A stretch of 64,000 nt of DNA, taken from NCBI GenBank assembly GCA_022747635.1, contig JAKTNV010000668.1, positions 1 through 64,000 on the forward strand, written 5' to 3'. This document shows positions 1-13,300 of this stretch, in pieces. Under the pieces are notes generated by a model. That model was not told where the DNA came from, made no database searches, and was given only the letters and a program-made list of their open reading frames with translations. Both the position numbers and the translations under genes were made by a program. The stretch's first letter is position 1; every line of letters begins with the position of its first letter. The stretch is from Hetaerina americana. Taxonomy: Eukaryota; Arthropoda; Insecta; Odonata; Calopterygidae.

Positions 1-103
1 GACAAGAAATGAGCATAAAAGTTGCTTCAGAGAAAGTGTTAATGTTACTAAAGAGCCCAAATTTCTATAAATATTGCGAAAAACAACAATCTTCTGTTTT
101 AGA
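1..103. repeat. Cut monomer at left window edge
   Basis: This is the last third of a monomer, beginning GACAAGAAATGAGC with the variant GTTGCTTCAGAGAAAG. It matches the end of the monomer at 3838-4147, 13 monomers downstream, including the rare CTATAAAT variant. The array continues to the left of the window. Confidence 0.9.
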
Positions 104-3100
104 GTGAATGTTTGAGGTGTTTAGAAGGCATTTATTTCATTTTTAGAAAATTTAATTTTTTACATTTTTCCATGAAAAGTGCCAATACCCCCCCTTTAGG
201 TTCTAGGTGAAAATCTCACACGACACAAATCAAATAAAAATGTATCCAAGGTGTGTATTGTTGTTCATTTTCATCAAATAAACACAATTAAACCCAGAAT
301 GTATCCTGAATGACAATAAATGATCATAAAAGATGCTTCAGCCCCAGTGTTTATGTTACTAAAAGAGCCAAAATTTCTAAAAATATTGCGAAAAACAACA
401 ATCTTCTGTTTTAAAGTGAATGTTTGAGGTGTTTAGAAGGCATTTATTTCATATTTAGAAAATTTAATTTTTCACATTTTTCCAGGAAAAGTACCATACC
501 CCCCCCTTTGGGTTCTAGGTGAAAATCTCACTCGACCGATATCAAACAAAAATGTATCCAAGGTGTGTATTGTTGTTCATTTTCATCAAATAAACAAAAT
601 AAAACCCAGAATGAATCCTGAAAGACAATAAAAGATCATAAAAGATGCTGCAGCCCAGGTGTTAATGTTACTAAAAAAGCCCAAATTTCTAAAAATATTG
701 CGAAAAAACAACAATCTTCTGTTTTAGAGTGAATGTTTGAGGTGTTTAGAAGGCATTTATTTCATTTTTAGAAAATTTAATTTTTCAATTTTTCCATGAA
801 AAGTGCCAATACCCCCCCTTATGGTTGTAGGTGAAAATCTAACTTGACACAAATCAAACAAAAATGTTTCCATGGTGTGTATTGTTGTTCATTTTCATCA
901 AAAAAAACAAAATAAAACCCAGAATTAATCCTGAAAGACAAGAAATGAGCATTAAGGTTAATTCAGCGCAAGTGTTAATGTTACTAAAAGAGCCCAAATT
1001 TCTAAAAATATTGCGAAAAACAACAATCTTCTGTTTTAGAGTGAATGTTTGAGGTGTTTAGAAGGCATTTATTTCATTTTTAGAAAATTTAATTTTTCAC
1101 ATTTTTTTATGAAAAGTGCCAATACCCCCCCCCTTTGGGTTCTAGGTGAAAATCTCACTCGTCACAAATCAAACAAAAATGTATCCAAGGTGTGTATTGT
1201 TGTTCATTTTTATCAAATAAACAAAATAAACCCAGAATGAATCCTGAAAGACAATAAAAGATCATAAAAGATGCTTAGCCCAGGTGTTAATGTTACTAAA
1301 AGAGCCCAAATTTCTAAAAATATTGCGAAAAACAACAATCTTCTGTTTTAGAGTGAATGTTTGTGGTGTTTAGAAGGCATTTATTTCATTTTTAGAAAAT
1401 TTAATTTTTCACATTTTTCCATGAAAAGTACCAATACCCCCCCCTTTGGGTTCTAGGTGAAAATCTCACTCGACACAAATCAAACAAAATGTATACAAGG
1501 TGCGTATTGTTGTTCATTTTCATCAAATAAACAAAATAAAACCAGAATTAATCCTGAAAGACAATAAATGATCATAAAAGATGCTTCAGCCCAGGTGTTA
1601 ATGTTACTAAAAGAGCCCAAATTTCTAAAAATATTGCGAAAAACAACAATTTTCTGTTTTAGAGTGAATGTTTGAGGTGTTTGGAAGGCATTTATTTCAT
1701 TTTTAGAAAATTTAATTTTTCACATTTTTCCTTGAAAAGTGCCAATACCCCCCTTTGGGTTCTAGGTGAAAATCTCACTCGACACAAATCAAACAAAAAT
1801 GTTTCCATGGTGTGTGTTGTTGTTTATTTTCATCAAATAAACAAAATAAAACCCAGAATGTATCTTGAAAGACAATAAATGATCATAAAAGATGCTTCAG
1901 CGCAAGTGTTAATTTTACTAAAAGAGCCCAAATTTCGAAAAATATTGCGAAAAACAACAATCTTCTGTTAAAGAGTGAATGTTTGAGGTGTTTAGAAGGC
2001 ATTTATTTCATTTTTAGAAAATTTAATTTTTTACATTTTTCCATGAAAAGTGCCAATACCCCCCCCCTTTGGGTTCTAGGTGAAAATCTCACTCGACAAA
2101 AATCAAACAAAAATGTATCCAAGGTGTGTATTGTTGTTCATTTTCATCAAATAAACAAAATAAAACCCAGAATGTATCCTGAAAGACAAGAAATGAGCAT
2201 AAAAGTTGCTTCAGCGAAAGTGTTAGTTACTATAAGGGCCCAAATTTCTAAAAATATTGCGAAAAACAACAATCTTCTGTTTTAGAGTGAATGTTTGAGG
2301 TGTTTAGAAGGCATTTATTTCATTTTTAGAAAATTTAGTTTTTAACATTTTTCCATGAAAAGTGCCAATACCCTTTGGGTTCTAGGTGAAAATCTCGCTC
2401 GACACAAATCAAACAAAAATGTATCCAAGCTGTGTATTGTTGTTCATTTTCATCAAATAAACAAAATAAAACCCAGAATGAATCCTGAAAGACAATAAAA
2501 GATCATAAAAGATGCTTCAGCCCTAGTGTTAATGTTACTAAAAGAGCCCAAATTTCTATAAATATTGCGAAAAACAACAATCTTCTGTTTTAGAGTGAAT
2601 GTTTGAGGTGTTTAGAAGGCATTTATTTCATATTTAGAAAATTTAATTTTTCACATTTTTCCAGGAAAAGTACCATACCCCCCCCTTTGGGTTCTAGGTG
2701 AAAATCTCACTCGACCGATATCAAACAAAAATGTACCCAAGGTGTGTATTGTTGTTCATTTTCATCAAATAAACAAAATAAAACCCAGAATGAATCCTGA
2801 AAGACAATAAAAGATCATAAAAGATGCTGCAGCCCAGGTGTTAATGTTACTAAAAAAGCCCAAATCTCTAAAAATATTGCGAAAAACAACAATCTTCTGT
2901 TTTAGAGTGAATGTTTGAGGTGTTTAGAAGGCATTTATTTCATTTTTAGAAAATTTAATTTTTCAATTTTTCCATGGAAAGTGCCAATACCCCCCCTTAT
3001 GGTTGTAGGTGAAAATCTAACTTGACACAAATCAAACAAAAATGTTTCCATGGTGTGTACTGTTGTACATTTTCATCAAATAAACAAAATAAAACACAGA

Positions 3101-4147
3101 ATTAATCCTGAAAGACAGGAAATGAGCATAAAAGATGCTTCAGCGCAAGTGTTAATGTTACTAAAAGAGCCCAAATTTCTAAAAATATTGCGAAAAACAA
3201 CAATCTTCTGTTTTAGAGTGAATGTTTGAGGTGTTTAGAAGGCATTTATTTCATTTTTAGAAAATTTAGTTTTTAACATTTTTCCATGAAAAGTGCCAAT
3301 ACCCTTTGGGTTCTAGGTGAAAATCTCGCTCGACACAAATCAAACAAAAATGTATCCAAGCTGTGTATTGTTGTTCATTTTCATCAAATAAACAAAATTA
3401 AACCCATAATGTATCCTTAAAGACAATAAATGATCATAAAAGATGCTTCAGCCCAGGTGTTAATGTTACTAAAAGAGCCAAAATTTCTAAAAATATTGGG
3501 AAAAACAACAATCTTCTGTTTTAGAGTGAATGTTTTAGGTGTTTAGAAGGCATTTATTTCATTTTTAGAAAATTTAATTTTTCACATTTTTCCATGAAAA
3601 GTGCCAATACCCCCCCTTTGGGTTCTAGGTGAAAATCTCTCTCGACACAAATCAAACAAAAATGTATCCAAGGTGTGTATTGTTGTTCATTTTCATCAAA
3701 TAAACAAAATAAAACCCAGAATTAATCCTGAAAGACAATAAAAGATCATAAAACATGCTTCAGCCCAAGTTTTAATGTTACTAAAAGAGGCCAAATTTCT
3801 AAAAATATTGCGAAAAACAACAATCTTCTGTTTTAGAGTGAATGTTTGAGGTGTTTAGAAGGCATTTATTTCATTTTTAGAAATTTAATTTTTCACATTT
3901 TTCCATTAAAGGTGCCAATACCCCCCCCTTTGGGTTCTAGGTGAAAATCTCACTCGACACAGATCAAACAAAAATGTTTCCATGGTGTGTATTGTTGCTC
4001 ATTTTCATCAAATAAACAAATAAAACCCAGAATTAAACTGAAGGACAAGAAATGAGCATAAAAGTTGCTTCAGAGAAAGTGTTAATGTTACTAAAAGAGC
4101 CCAAATTTCTATAAATATTGCGAAAAACAACAATCTTCTGTTTTAGA
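104..4147. repeat. Left mixed region, 13 monomers
   Basis: Monomers start at 104, 416, 729, 1041, 1353, 1664, 1975, 2287, 2595, 2907, 3218, 3526 and 3838. The first three (TTAGGTTCTAGG with CACACGAC; CGACCGAT; CTTATGGTTGTAGG) return at 4148, 4462 and 4774, an offset of 13 monomers. The second and third also return at 2595 and 2907. The monomers at 2287 and 3218 form a pair with a C-tract reduced to C3 and the variant CTCGCTCGAC. The block reads as an older, rearranged relative of family A. Confidence 0.7.
2287..2594. repeat. Short monomer (308 bp) with collapsed C-tract
   Basis: The C-tract is only three C, and the monomer carries TTAGTTTTTAACATT, CTCGCTCGAC and GTATCCAAGCTG. The monomer at 3218-3525 shares all of these, so the collapse happened once and was then copied. 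The following 3' parts differ between the two, so the copy was not of the whole monomer. Confidence 0.75.
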
Positions 4148-7100
4148 GTGAATGTTTGAGGTGTTTAGAAGGCATTTATTTCATTTTTAGAAAATTTAAT
4201 TTTTTACATTTTTCCATGAAAAGTGCCAATACCCCCCCCTTTAGGTTCTAGGTGAAAATCTCACACGACACAAATCAAATAAAAATGTATCCAAGGTGTG
4301 TATTGTTGTTCATTTTCATCAAATAAACAAAATTAAACCCAGAATGTATCCTGAATGACAATAAATGATCATAAAAGATGCTTCAGCCCCAGTGTTTATG
4401 TTACTAAAAGAGCCAAAATTTCTAAAAATATTGCGAAAAAACAACAATCTTCTGTTTTAAAGTGAATGTTTGAGGTGTTTAGAAGGCATTTATTTCATAT
4501 TTAGAAAATTTAATTTTTCACATTTTTCCAGGAAAAGTACCATACCCCCCCCTTTGGGTTCTAGGTGAAAATCTCACTCGACCGATATCAAACAAAAATG
4601 TATCCAAGGTGTGTATTGTTGTTCATTTTCATCAAATAAACAAAATAAAACCCAGAATGAATCCTGAAAGACAATAAAAGATCATAAAAGATGCTGCAGC
4701 CCAGGTGTTAATGTTACTAAAAAAGCCCAAATTTCTAAAAATATTGCGAAAAACAACAATCTTCTGTTTTAGAGTGAATGTTTGAGGTGTTTAGAAGGCA
4801 TTTATTTCATTTTTAGAAAATTTAATTTTTCAATTTTTCATGAAAAGTGCCAATACCCCCCCTTATGGTTGTAGGTGAAAATCTAACTTGACACAAATCA
4901 AACAAAAATGTTTCCATGGTGTGTACTGTTGTACATTTTCATCAAATAAACAAAATAAAACACAGAATTAATCCTGAAAGACAGGAAATGAGCATAAAAG
5001 ATGCTTCAGCGCAAGTGTTAATGTTACTAAAAGAGCCCAAATTTCTAAAAATATTGCGAAAAACAACAATCTTCTGTTTTAGAGTGAATGTTTGAGGTGT
5101 TTATAAGGCATTTATTTCATTTTTAGAAAATTTAATTTTTCACATTTTTCCATGAAAGGAGCCAATGCCCCCCCCTTTGGGTTCTAGGTGAAAATCTCAG
5201 TCGACACAAATCAAACAAAAATGTATCCAAGGTGTGTATTGTTGTTCATTTTCATCAAATAAACAAAATTAAACCCATAATGTATCCTGAAAGACAATAA
5301 AGTGATCATAAAAGATGCTTCAGCCCAGGTGTTAATGTTACTAAAAGAGCCAAAATTTCTAAAAATATTGGGAAAAACAACAATCTACTGTTTTAGAGTG
5401 AATGTTTTAGGTGTTTAGAAGGCATTTATTTCATTTTTAGAAAATTTAATTTTTCACATTTTTCCATGAAAAGTGCCAATACCCCCCCTTTGGGTTCTAG
5501 GTGAAAATCTCACTCGACACAAATCAAACAAAAATGTATCCAAGGTGTGTATTGTTGTTCATTTTCATCAAATAAACAAAATAAAACCCAGAATTAATCC
5601 TGAAAGACAATAAAAGATCATAAAACATGCTTCAGCCCAAGTTTTAATGTTACTAAAAGAGGCCAAATTTCTAAAAATATTGCGAAAAACAACAATCTTC
5701 TGTTTTAGAGTGAATGTTTGAGGTGTTTAGAAGGCATTTATTTCATTTTTAGAAAATTTAATTTTTCACATTTTTCCATTAAAGGTGCCAATACCCCCCC
5801 CTTTGGGTTCTAGGTGAAAATCTCCCTTGACACAAATCAAAAAAAAATGTTTCCATGGTGTGTATTGTTGTTCATTTTCATCAAATAAACAAAATAAAAC
5901 CCAGAATTAATCCTGAAAGACATGAAATGAGCATAAAAGATGCTTCAGCGCCAGTGTTAATTATACTAAAAGAGCCCAAATTTCTAAAAATATTGCGAAA
6001 AACAACAATCTTCTGTTTTAGAGTGAATGTTTGAGGTGTTTAGAAGGCATTTATTTCATTTTTAGAAAATTTAATTTTTCACATTTTTCCATGAAAAGTG
6101 CCAATACCCCCCCTTTGGGTTCTAGGTGAAAATCTCACCCGACACAAATCAAACAAAAATGTATCCAAGGTGTGTATTGTTGTTCATTTTCATCAAATAA
6201 ACAAAATAAAACCCAGAATGTATCTTGAAAGACAATAAATGATCATAAATGATGCTTCAGCCCAGGTGTTAATGTTACTAAAAGAGCTAAAATTTCTAAA
6301 AATATTGCGAAAAACAACAATCTTCTGTTTTAGAGTGAATGTTTGAGGTGTTTAGAAGGCATTTATTTCATTTTTAGAAAATTTAATTTTTCACATTTTT
6401 CCATGAAAAGTTCCAATACCCCCCTTTGGGTTCTAGGTGAAAATCTCCCTTGACGCGAATCAAACAAAAATGTTTCCATGGTGTGTATTGTTGTTCATTT
6501 TCATCAAATAAACAAAATAAAACCCAGAATTAATCCTGAAAGACAAGAAATGAGCATAAAAGTTAATTCAGCGCAAGTGTTAATGTTACTAAAAGAGCCC
6601 AAATTTCTACAAATATTGCGAAAAACAACAATCTTCTGTTTTAGAGTGAATGTTTGAGGTGTTTAGAAGGCATTTATTTCATTTTTAGAAAATTTAATTT
6701 TTCACATTTTTCCATGAAAAGTGCCAATACCCCCCCTTTGGGTTCTAGGTGAAAATCTCACTCGTTACAAATCAAACAATAATGTATCCAAGGTGTGTAT
6801 TGTTGTTCATTTTTATCAAATAAACAAAATAAAACCCAGAATGAATCCTGAAAGACAATAAAAGATCATAAAAGATGCTTAGCCCAGGTGTTAATGTTAC
6901 TAAAAGAGCCCAAATTTCTAAAAATATTGCGAAAAACAACAATCTTCTTTTTTAGAGTGAATGTTTGAGGTGTTTGGAAGGCATTTATTTCATTTTTAGA
7001 AAATTTAATTTTTCACATTTTTCTTTGAAAAGTGCCAATACCCCCCTTTGGGTTCTAGGTGAAAATCTCACTCGACACAAATCAAACAAAAATGTTTCCA

Positions 7101-7267
7101 TGGTGTGTGTTGTTGTTTACTTTCATCAAATAAACAAAATAAAACCCAGAAATAATCCTGAAAGACAAGAAATGAGCATAAAAGATGCTTCAGCGCAAGT
7201 GTTAATATTACTAAAAGAGCCCAAATTTCTAAAAATATTGCGAAAACCAACAATCTTCTGTTTAAGA
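4148..7267. repeat. HOR family A, unit A1 (10 monomers, 3,120 bp)
   Basis: Monomers start at 4148, 4462, 4774, 5084, 5398, 5710, 6023, 6335, 6646 and 6957. Diagnostic marks in order: GAATGACAATAAATG; CGACCGAT with a PstI-like GCTGCAGC; GGTTGTAGG; ATAAGGC with GAAAGGAGCC; ATGTTTTAGG; CCATTAAAGGTGCC; CACCCGACAC; CCTTGACGCG; CTCGTTAC with AACAATAATG; TTTGGAAGG with TCTTTGAAAAG. The same ordered series follows in A2. Confidence 0.85.
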
Positions 7268-10200
7268 GTGAATGTTTGAGGTGTTTAGAAGGCATTTATT
7301 TCATTTTTAGAAAATTTAATTTTTCACATTTTTCCATGAAAAGTGCCAATACCCCCCCCTTTGGGTTCTAGGTGAAAATCTCACTCGACAAAAATCAAAT
7401 AAAAATGTATCCAAGGTGTGTATTGTTGTTCATTTTCATCAAATAAACAAAATTAAACCCAGAATGTATCCTGAATGACAATAAATGATCATAAAAGATG
7501 CTTCAGCCCCAGTGTTTATGTTACTAAAAGAGCCAAAATTTCTAAAAATATTGCGAAAAACAACAATCTTCTGTTTTAAAGTGAATGTTTGAGGTGTTTA
7601 GAAGGCATTTATTTCATATTTAGAAAATTTAATTTTTCACATTTTTCCAGGAAGAGTACCAATACCCCCCCCCTTTGGGTTCTAGGTGAAAATCTCACTC
7701 GACCGATATCAAACAAAAATGTATCCAAGGTGTGTATTGTTGTTCATTTTCATCAAATAAACAAAATAAAACCCAGAATGAATCCTGAAAGACAATAAAA
7801 GATCATAAAAGATGCTGCAGCCCAGGTGTTAATGTTACTAAAAAAGCCCAAATTTCTAAAAATATTGCGAAAAACAACAATCTTCTGTTTTAGAGTGAAT
7901 GTTTGAGGTGTTTAGAAGGCATTTATTTCATTTTTAGAAAATTTAATTTTTCAATTTTTCCATGAAAAGTGCCAATACCCCCCCTTATGGTTGTAGGTGA
8001 AAATCTAACTTGACACAAATCAAACAAAAATGTTTCCATGGTGTGTACTGTTGTACATTTTCATCAAATAAACAAAATAAAACACAGAATTAATCCTGAA
8101 AGACAGGAAATGAGCATAAAAGATGCTTCAGCGCAAGTGTTAATGTTACTAAAAGAGCCCAAATTTCTAAAAATATTGCGAAAAACAACAATCTTCTGTT
8201 TTAGAGTGAATGTTTGAGGTGTTTATAAGGCATTTATTTCATTTTTAGAAAATTTAATTTTTCACATTTTTCCATGAAAGGAGCCAATGCCCCCCCCTTT
8301 GGGTTCTAGGTGAAAATCTCAGTCGACACAAATCAAACAAAAATGTATCCAAGGTGTGTATTGTTGTTCATTTTCATCAAATAAACAAAATTAAACCCAT
8401 AATGTATCCTGAAAGACAATAAAGTGATCATAAAAGATGCTTCAGCCCAGGTGTTAATGTTACTAAAAGAGCCAAAATTTCTAAAAATATTGGGAAAAAC
8501 AACAATCTACTGTTTTAGAGTGAATGTTTTAGGTGTTTAGAAGGCATTTATTTCATTTTTAGAAAATTTAATTTTTCACATTTTTCCATGAAAAGTGCCA
8601 ATACCCCCCCTTTGGGTTCTAGGTGAAAATCTCACTCGACACAAATCAAACAAAAATGTATCCAAGGTGTGTATTGTTGTTCATTTTCATCAAATAAACA
8701 AAATAAAACCCAGAATTAATCCTGAAAGACAATAAAAGATCATAAAACATGCTTCAGCCCAAGTTTTAATGTTACTAAAAGAGGCCAAATTTCTAAAAAT
8801 ATTGCGAAAAACAACAATCTTCTGTTTTAGAGTGAATGTTTGAGGTGTTTAGAAGGCATTTATTTCATTTTTGAAAATTTAATTTTTCACATTTTTCCAT
8901 TAAAGGTGCCAATACCCCCCCCTTTGGGTTCTAGGTGAAAATCTCCCTTGACACAAATCAAAAAAAAATGTTTCCATGGTGTGTATTGTTGTTCATTTTC
9001 ATCAAATAAACAAAATAAAACCCAGAATGTATCCTGAAAGACAATAAATGATCATAAAAGATGCTTCAGCCCAGGTGTTAATGTTACTAAAAGAGCCCAA
9101 ATTTCTAAAAATATTGCGAAAAACAACAATCTTCTGTTTTAGAGTGAATGTTTGAGGTGTTTAGAAGGCATTTATTTCATTTTTAAAAAATTTAATTTTT
9201 CACATTTTTCAATGAAAAGTGCCAAACCCCCCCCGTTGGGTTCTAGGTGAAAATCTCACCCGACACAAATCAAACAAAAATGTATCCAAGGTGTGTATTG
9301 TTGTTCATTTTCATCAAATAAACAAAATAAAACCCAGAATGTATCTTGAAAGACAATAAATGATCATAAATGATGCTTCAGCCCAGGTGTTAATGTTACT
9401 AAAAGAGCTAAAATTTCTAAAAATATTGCGAAAAACAACAATCTTCTGTTTTAGAGTGAATGTTTGAGGTGTTTAGAAGGCATTTATTTCATTTTTAGAA
9501 AATTTAATTTTTCACATTTTTCCATGAAAAGTTCCAATACCCCCCCTTTGGGTTCTAGGTGAAAATCTCCCTTGACGCGAATCAAACAAAAATGTTTCCA
9601 TGGTGTGTATTGTTGTTCATTTTCATCAAATAAACAAAATAAAACCCAGAATTAATCCTGAAAGACAAGAAATGAGCATAAAAGTTAATTCAGCGCAAGT
9701 GTTAATGTTACTAAAAGAGCCCAAATTTCTACAAATATTGCGAAAAACAACAATCTTCTGTTTTAGAGTGAATGTTTGAGGTGTTTAGAAGGCATTTATT
9801 TCATTTTTAGAAAATTTAATTTTTCACATTTTTCCATGAAAAGTGCCAATACCCCCCCCTTTGGGTTCTAGGTGAAAATCTCACTCGTTACAAATCAAAC
9901 AATAATGTATCCAAGGTGTGTATTGTTGTTCATTTTTATCAAATAAACAAAATAAAACCCAGAATGAATCCTGAAAGACAATAAAAGATCATAAAAGATG
10001 CTTAGCCCAGGTGTTAATGTTACTAAAAGAGCCCAAATTTCTAAAAATATTGCGAAAAACAACAATCTTCTTTTTTAGAGTGAATGTTTGAGGTGTTTGG
10101 AAGGCATTTATTTCATTTTTAGAAAATTTAATTTTTCACATTTTTCTTTGAAAAGTGCCAATACCCCCCTTTGGGTTCTAGGTGAAAATCTCACTCGACA

Positions 10201-10390
10201 CAAATCAAACAAAAATGTTTCCATGGTGTGTGTTGTTGTTTACTTTCATCAAATAAACAAAATAAAACCCAGAAATAATCCTGAAAGACAAGAAATGAGC
10301 ATAAAAGATGCTTCAGCGCAAGTGTTAATATTACTAAAAGAGCCCAAATTTCTAAAAATATTGCGAAAACCAACAATCTTCTGTTTAAGA
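7268..10390. repeat. HOR family A, unit A2 (10 monomers, 3,123 bp)
   Basis: Monomers start at 7268, 7581, 7895, 8206, 8520, 8832, 9144, 9456, 9768 and 10080, with the same marks as A1 in the same order. The match includes rare shared changes such as AATAAAGTGATC (5299 and 8421) and AATCTACTG. The monomer at 8832 differs from A1 in its second half, where the GAATGTATCCTGAAAG and AATAAATGATC variant replaces the CATGAAATGAGC variant, a local exchange. Confidence 0.85.
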
Positions 10391-13300
10391 GTGAATGTTT
10401 GAGGTGTTTAGAAGGCATTTATTTCATTTTTAGAAAATTTAATTTTTCACATTTTTCCATGAAAAGTGCCAATACCCCCCCCTTTGGGTTCTAGGTGAAA
10501 ATCTCACTCGACAAAAATCAAATAAAAATGTATCCAAGGTGTGTATTGTTGTTCATTTTCATCAAATTAACAAAATTAAACCCAGAATGTATCCTGAATG
10601 ACAATAAATGATCATAAAAGATGCTTCAGCCCCAGTGTTTATGTTACTAAAAGAGCCAAAATTTCTAAAAATATTGCGAAAAACAACAATCTTCTGTTTT
10701 AAAGTGAATGTTTGAGGTGTTTAGAAGGCATTTATTTCATATTTAGAAAATTTAATTTTTCACATTTTTCCAGGAAGAGTACCAATACCCCCCCCCCCTT
10801 TGGGTTCTAGGTGAAAATCTCACTCGACCGATATCAAACAAAAATGTATCCAAGGTGTGTATTGTTGTTCATTTTCATCAAATAAACAAAATAAAACCCA
10901 GAATGAATCCTGAAAGACAATAAAAGATCATAAAAGATGCTGCAGCCCAGGTGTTAATGTTACTAAAAAAGCCCAAATTTCTAAAAATATTGCGAAAAAC
11001 AACAATCTTCTGTTTTAGAGTGAATGTTTGAGGTGTTTAGAAGGCATTTATTTCATTTTTAGAAAATTTAATTTTTCAATTTTTCCATGAAAAGTGCCAA
11101 TACCCCCCCTTATGGTTGTAGGTGAAAATCTAACTTGACACAAATCAAACAAAAATGTTTCCATGGTGTGTATTGTTGTACATTTTCATCAAATAAACAA
11201 AATAAAACACAGAATTAATCCTGAAAGACAGGAAATGAGCATAAAAGATGCTTCAGCGCAAGTGTTAATGTTACTAAAAGAGCCAAAATTTCTAAAAATA
11301 TTGCGAAAAACAACAATCTTCTGTTTTAGAGTGAATGTTTGAGGTGTTTATAAGGCATTTATTTCATTTTTAGAAAATTTAATTTTTCACATTTTTCCAT
11401 GAAAGGAGCCAATGCCTTTCTTCTAGGTGACCAATGCCTTTGGGTTCTAGGTGAAAATCTCAGTCGACACAAATCAAACAAAAATGTATCCAAGGTGTGT
11501 ATTGTTGTTCATTTTCATCAAATAAACAAAATTAAACACATAATGTATCCTGAAAGACAATAAATGATCATAAAAGATGCTTCAGCCCAGGTGTTAATGT
11601 TACTAAAAGAGCCAAAATTTCTAAAAATATTGGGAAAAACAACAATCTTCTGTTTTAGAGTGAATGTTTTAGGTGTTTAGAAGGCATTTATTTCATTTTT
11701 AGAAAATTTAATTTTTCACATTTTTCCATGAAAAGTGCCAATACCCCCCCTTTGGGTTCTAGGTGAAAATCTCACTCGACACAAATCAAACAAAAATGTA
11801 TCCAAGGTGTGTATTGTTGTTCATTTTCATCAAATAAACAAAATAAAACCCAGAATTAATCCTGAAAGACAATAAAAGATCATAAAACATGCTTCAGCCC
11901 AAGTTTTAATGTTACTAAAAGAGCCCAAATTTCTAAAAATATTGCGAAAAACAACAATCTTCTGTTTTAGAGTGAATGTTTGAGGTGTTTAGAAGGCATT
12001 TATTTCATTTTTAGAAAATTTAATTTTTCACATTTTTCCATTAAAGGTGCCAATACCCCCCCCTTTGGGTTCTAGGTGAAAATCTCACTTGACACAAATC
12101 AAACAAAAATGTTTCCATGGTGTGTATTGTTGTTCATTTTCATCAAATAAACAAAATAAAACCCAGAATTAATCCTGAAAGACATGAAATTAGCATAACA
12201 GATGCTTCAGCGCCAGTGTTAATTATACTAAAAGAGCCCAAATTTCTAAAAATATTGCGAAAAACAACAATCTTCTGTTTTAGAGTGAATGTTTGAGGTG
12301 TTTAGAAGGCATTTATTTCATTTTTAGAAAATTTAATTTTTTACATTTTTCCATGAAAAGTGCCAATACCCCCCCCTTTGGGGTCTAGGTGAAAATCTCA
12401 CTCGACACAAATCAAACAAAAATGTTTCCATGGTGTGTATTGTTGTTCATTTTCATCAAATAAACAAAATAAAACCCAGAATTAATCTTGAAGGACAAGA
12501 AATGAGCATAAAAGTTGCTTCAGAGAAAGTGTTAATGTTACTAAAAGAGCCCAAATTTCTGAAAATATTGCGAAAAACAACAATCTTCTGTTTTAGAGTG
12601 AATGTTTGAGGTGTTTAGAAGGCATTTATTTCATTTTTAGAAAATTTAATTTTTAACATTTTTCCAGGAAAAGTACCAATACCCCCCCCCTTTGGGTTCT
12701 AGGTGAAAATCTAACTCGACCGATATCAAACAAAAATGTATCCAAGGTGTGTATTGTTGTTCATTTTCATCAAATAAACAAAATAAAACCCAGAATGAAT
12801 CCTGAAAGACAAGAAATGAGCATAAAAGTTAATTCAGCGCAAGTGTTAATGTTACTAAAAGAGCCCAAATTTCTAAAAATATTGCGAAAAACAACAATCT
12901 TCTGTTTTAGAGTGAATGTTTGAGGTGTTTAGAAGGCATTTATTTCATTTTTAGAAAATTTAATTTTTCACATTTTTCCATGAAAAGTGCCAATACCCCC
13001 CCCTTTGGGTTCTAGGTGAAAATCTTACTCGTTACAAATCAAACAAAAATGTATCCAAGGTGTGTATTGTTGTTCATTTTTATCAAATAAACAAAATAAA
13101 ACCCAGAATGAATCCTGAAAGACAATAAAAGATCATAAAAGATGCTTAGCCCAGGTGTTAATGTTACTAAAAGAGCCCAAATTTCTAAAAATATTGCGAA
13201 AAACAACAATCTTCTTTTTTAGAGTGAATGTTTGAGGTGTTTGGAAGGCATTTATTTCATTTTTAGAAAATTTAATTTTTCACATTTTTCTTTGAAAAGT

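Noticed and set aside
6137..6160. CENP-B box
   Set aside because: The CCCG in the CACCCGACAC variant gives a CGGG on the other strand, but the remaining fixed positions of the CENP-B box do not match. Other monomers lack even this core.
6965..7279. 104-codon plus-strand open frame, repeated at 10088 and 26341 with relatives throughout
   Set aside because: It spans one satellite monomer, begins at a TTG rather than an ATG, stops at the same point of each copy, is broken by C-tract length changes in most copies, and shows no recognisable domain.
7068..7295. 75-codon minus-strand frame rich in hydrophobic residues, resembling a small membrane protein
   Set aside because: The hydrophobicity follows from A/T-rich codons (Phe, Leu, Ile). 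The frame is the complement of the satellite and is truncated or shifted in neighbouring copies.
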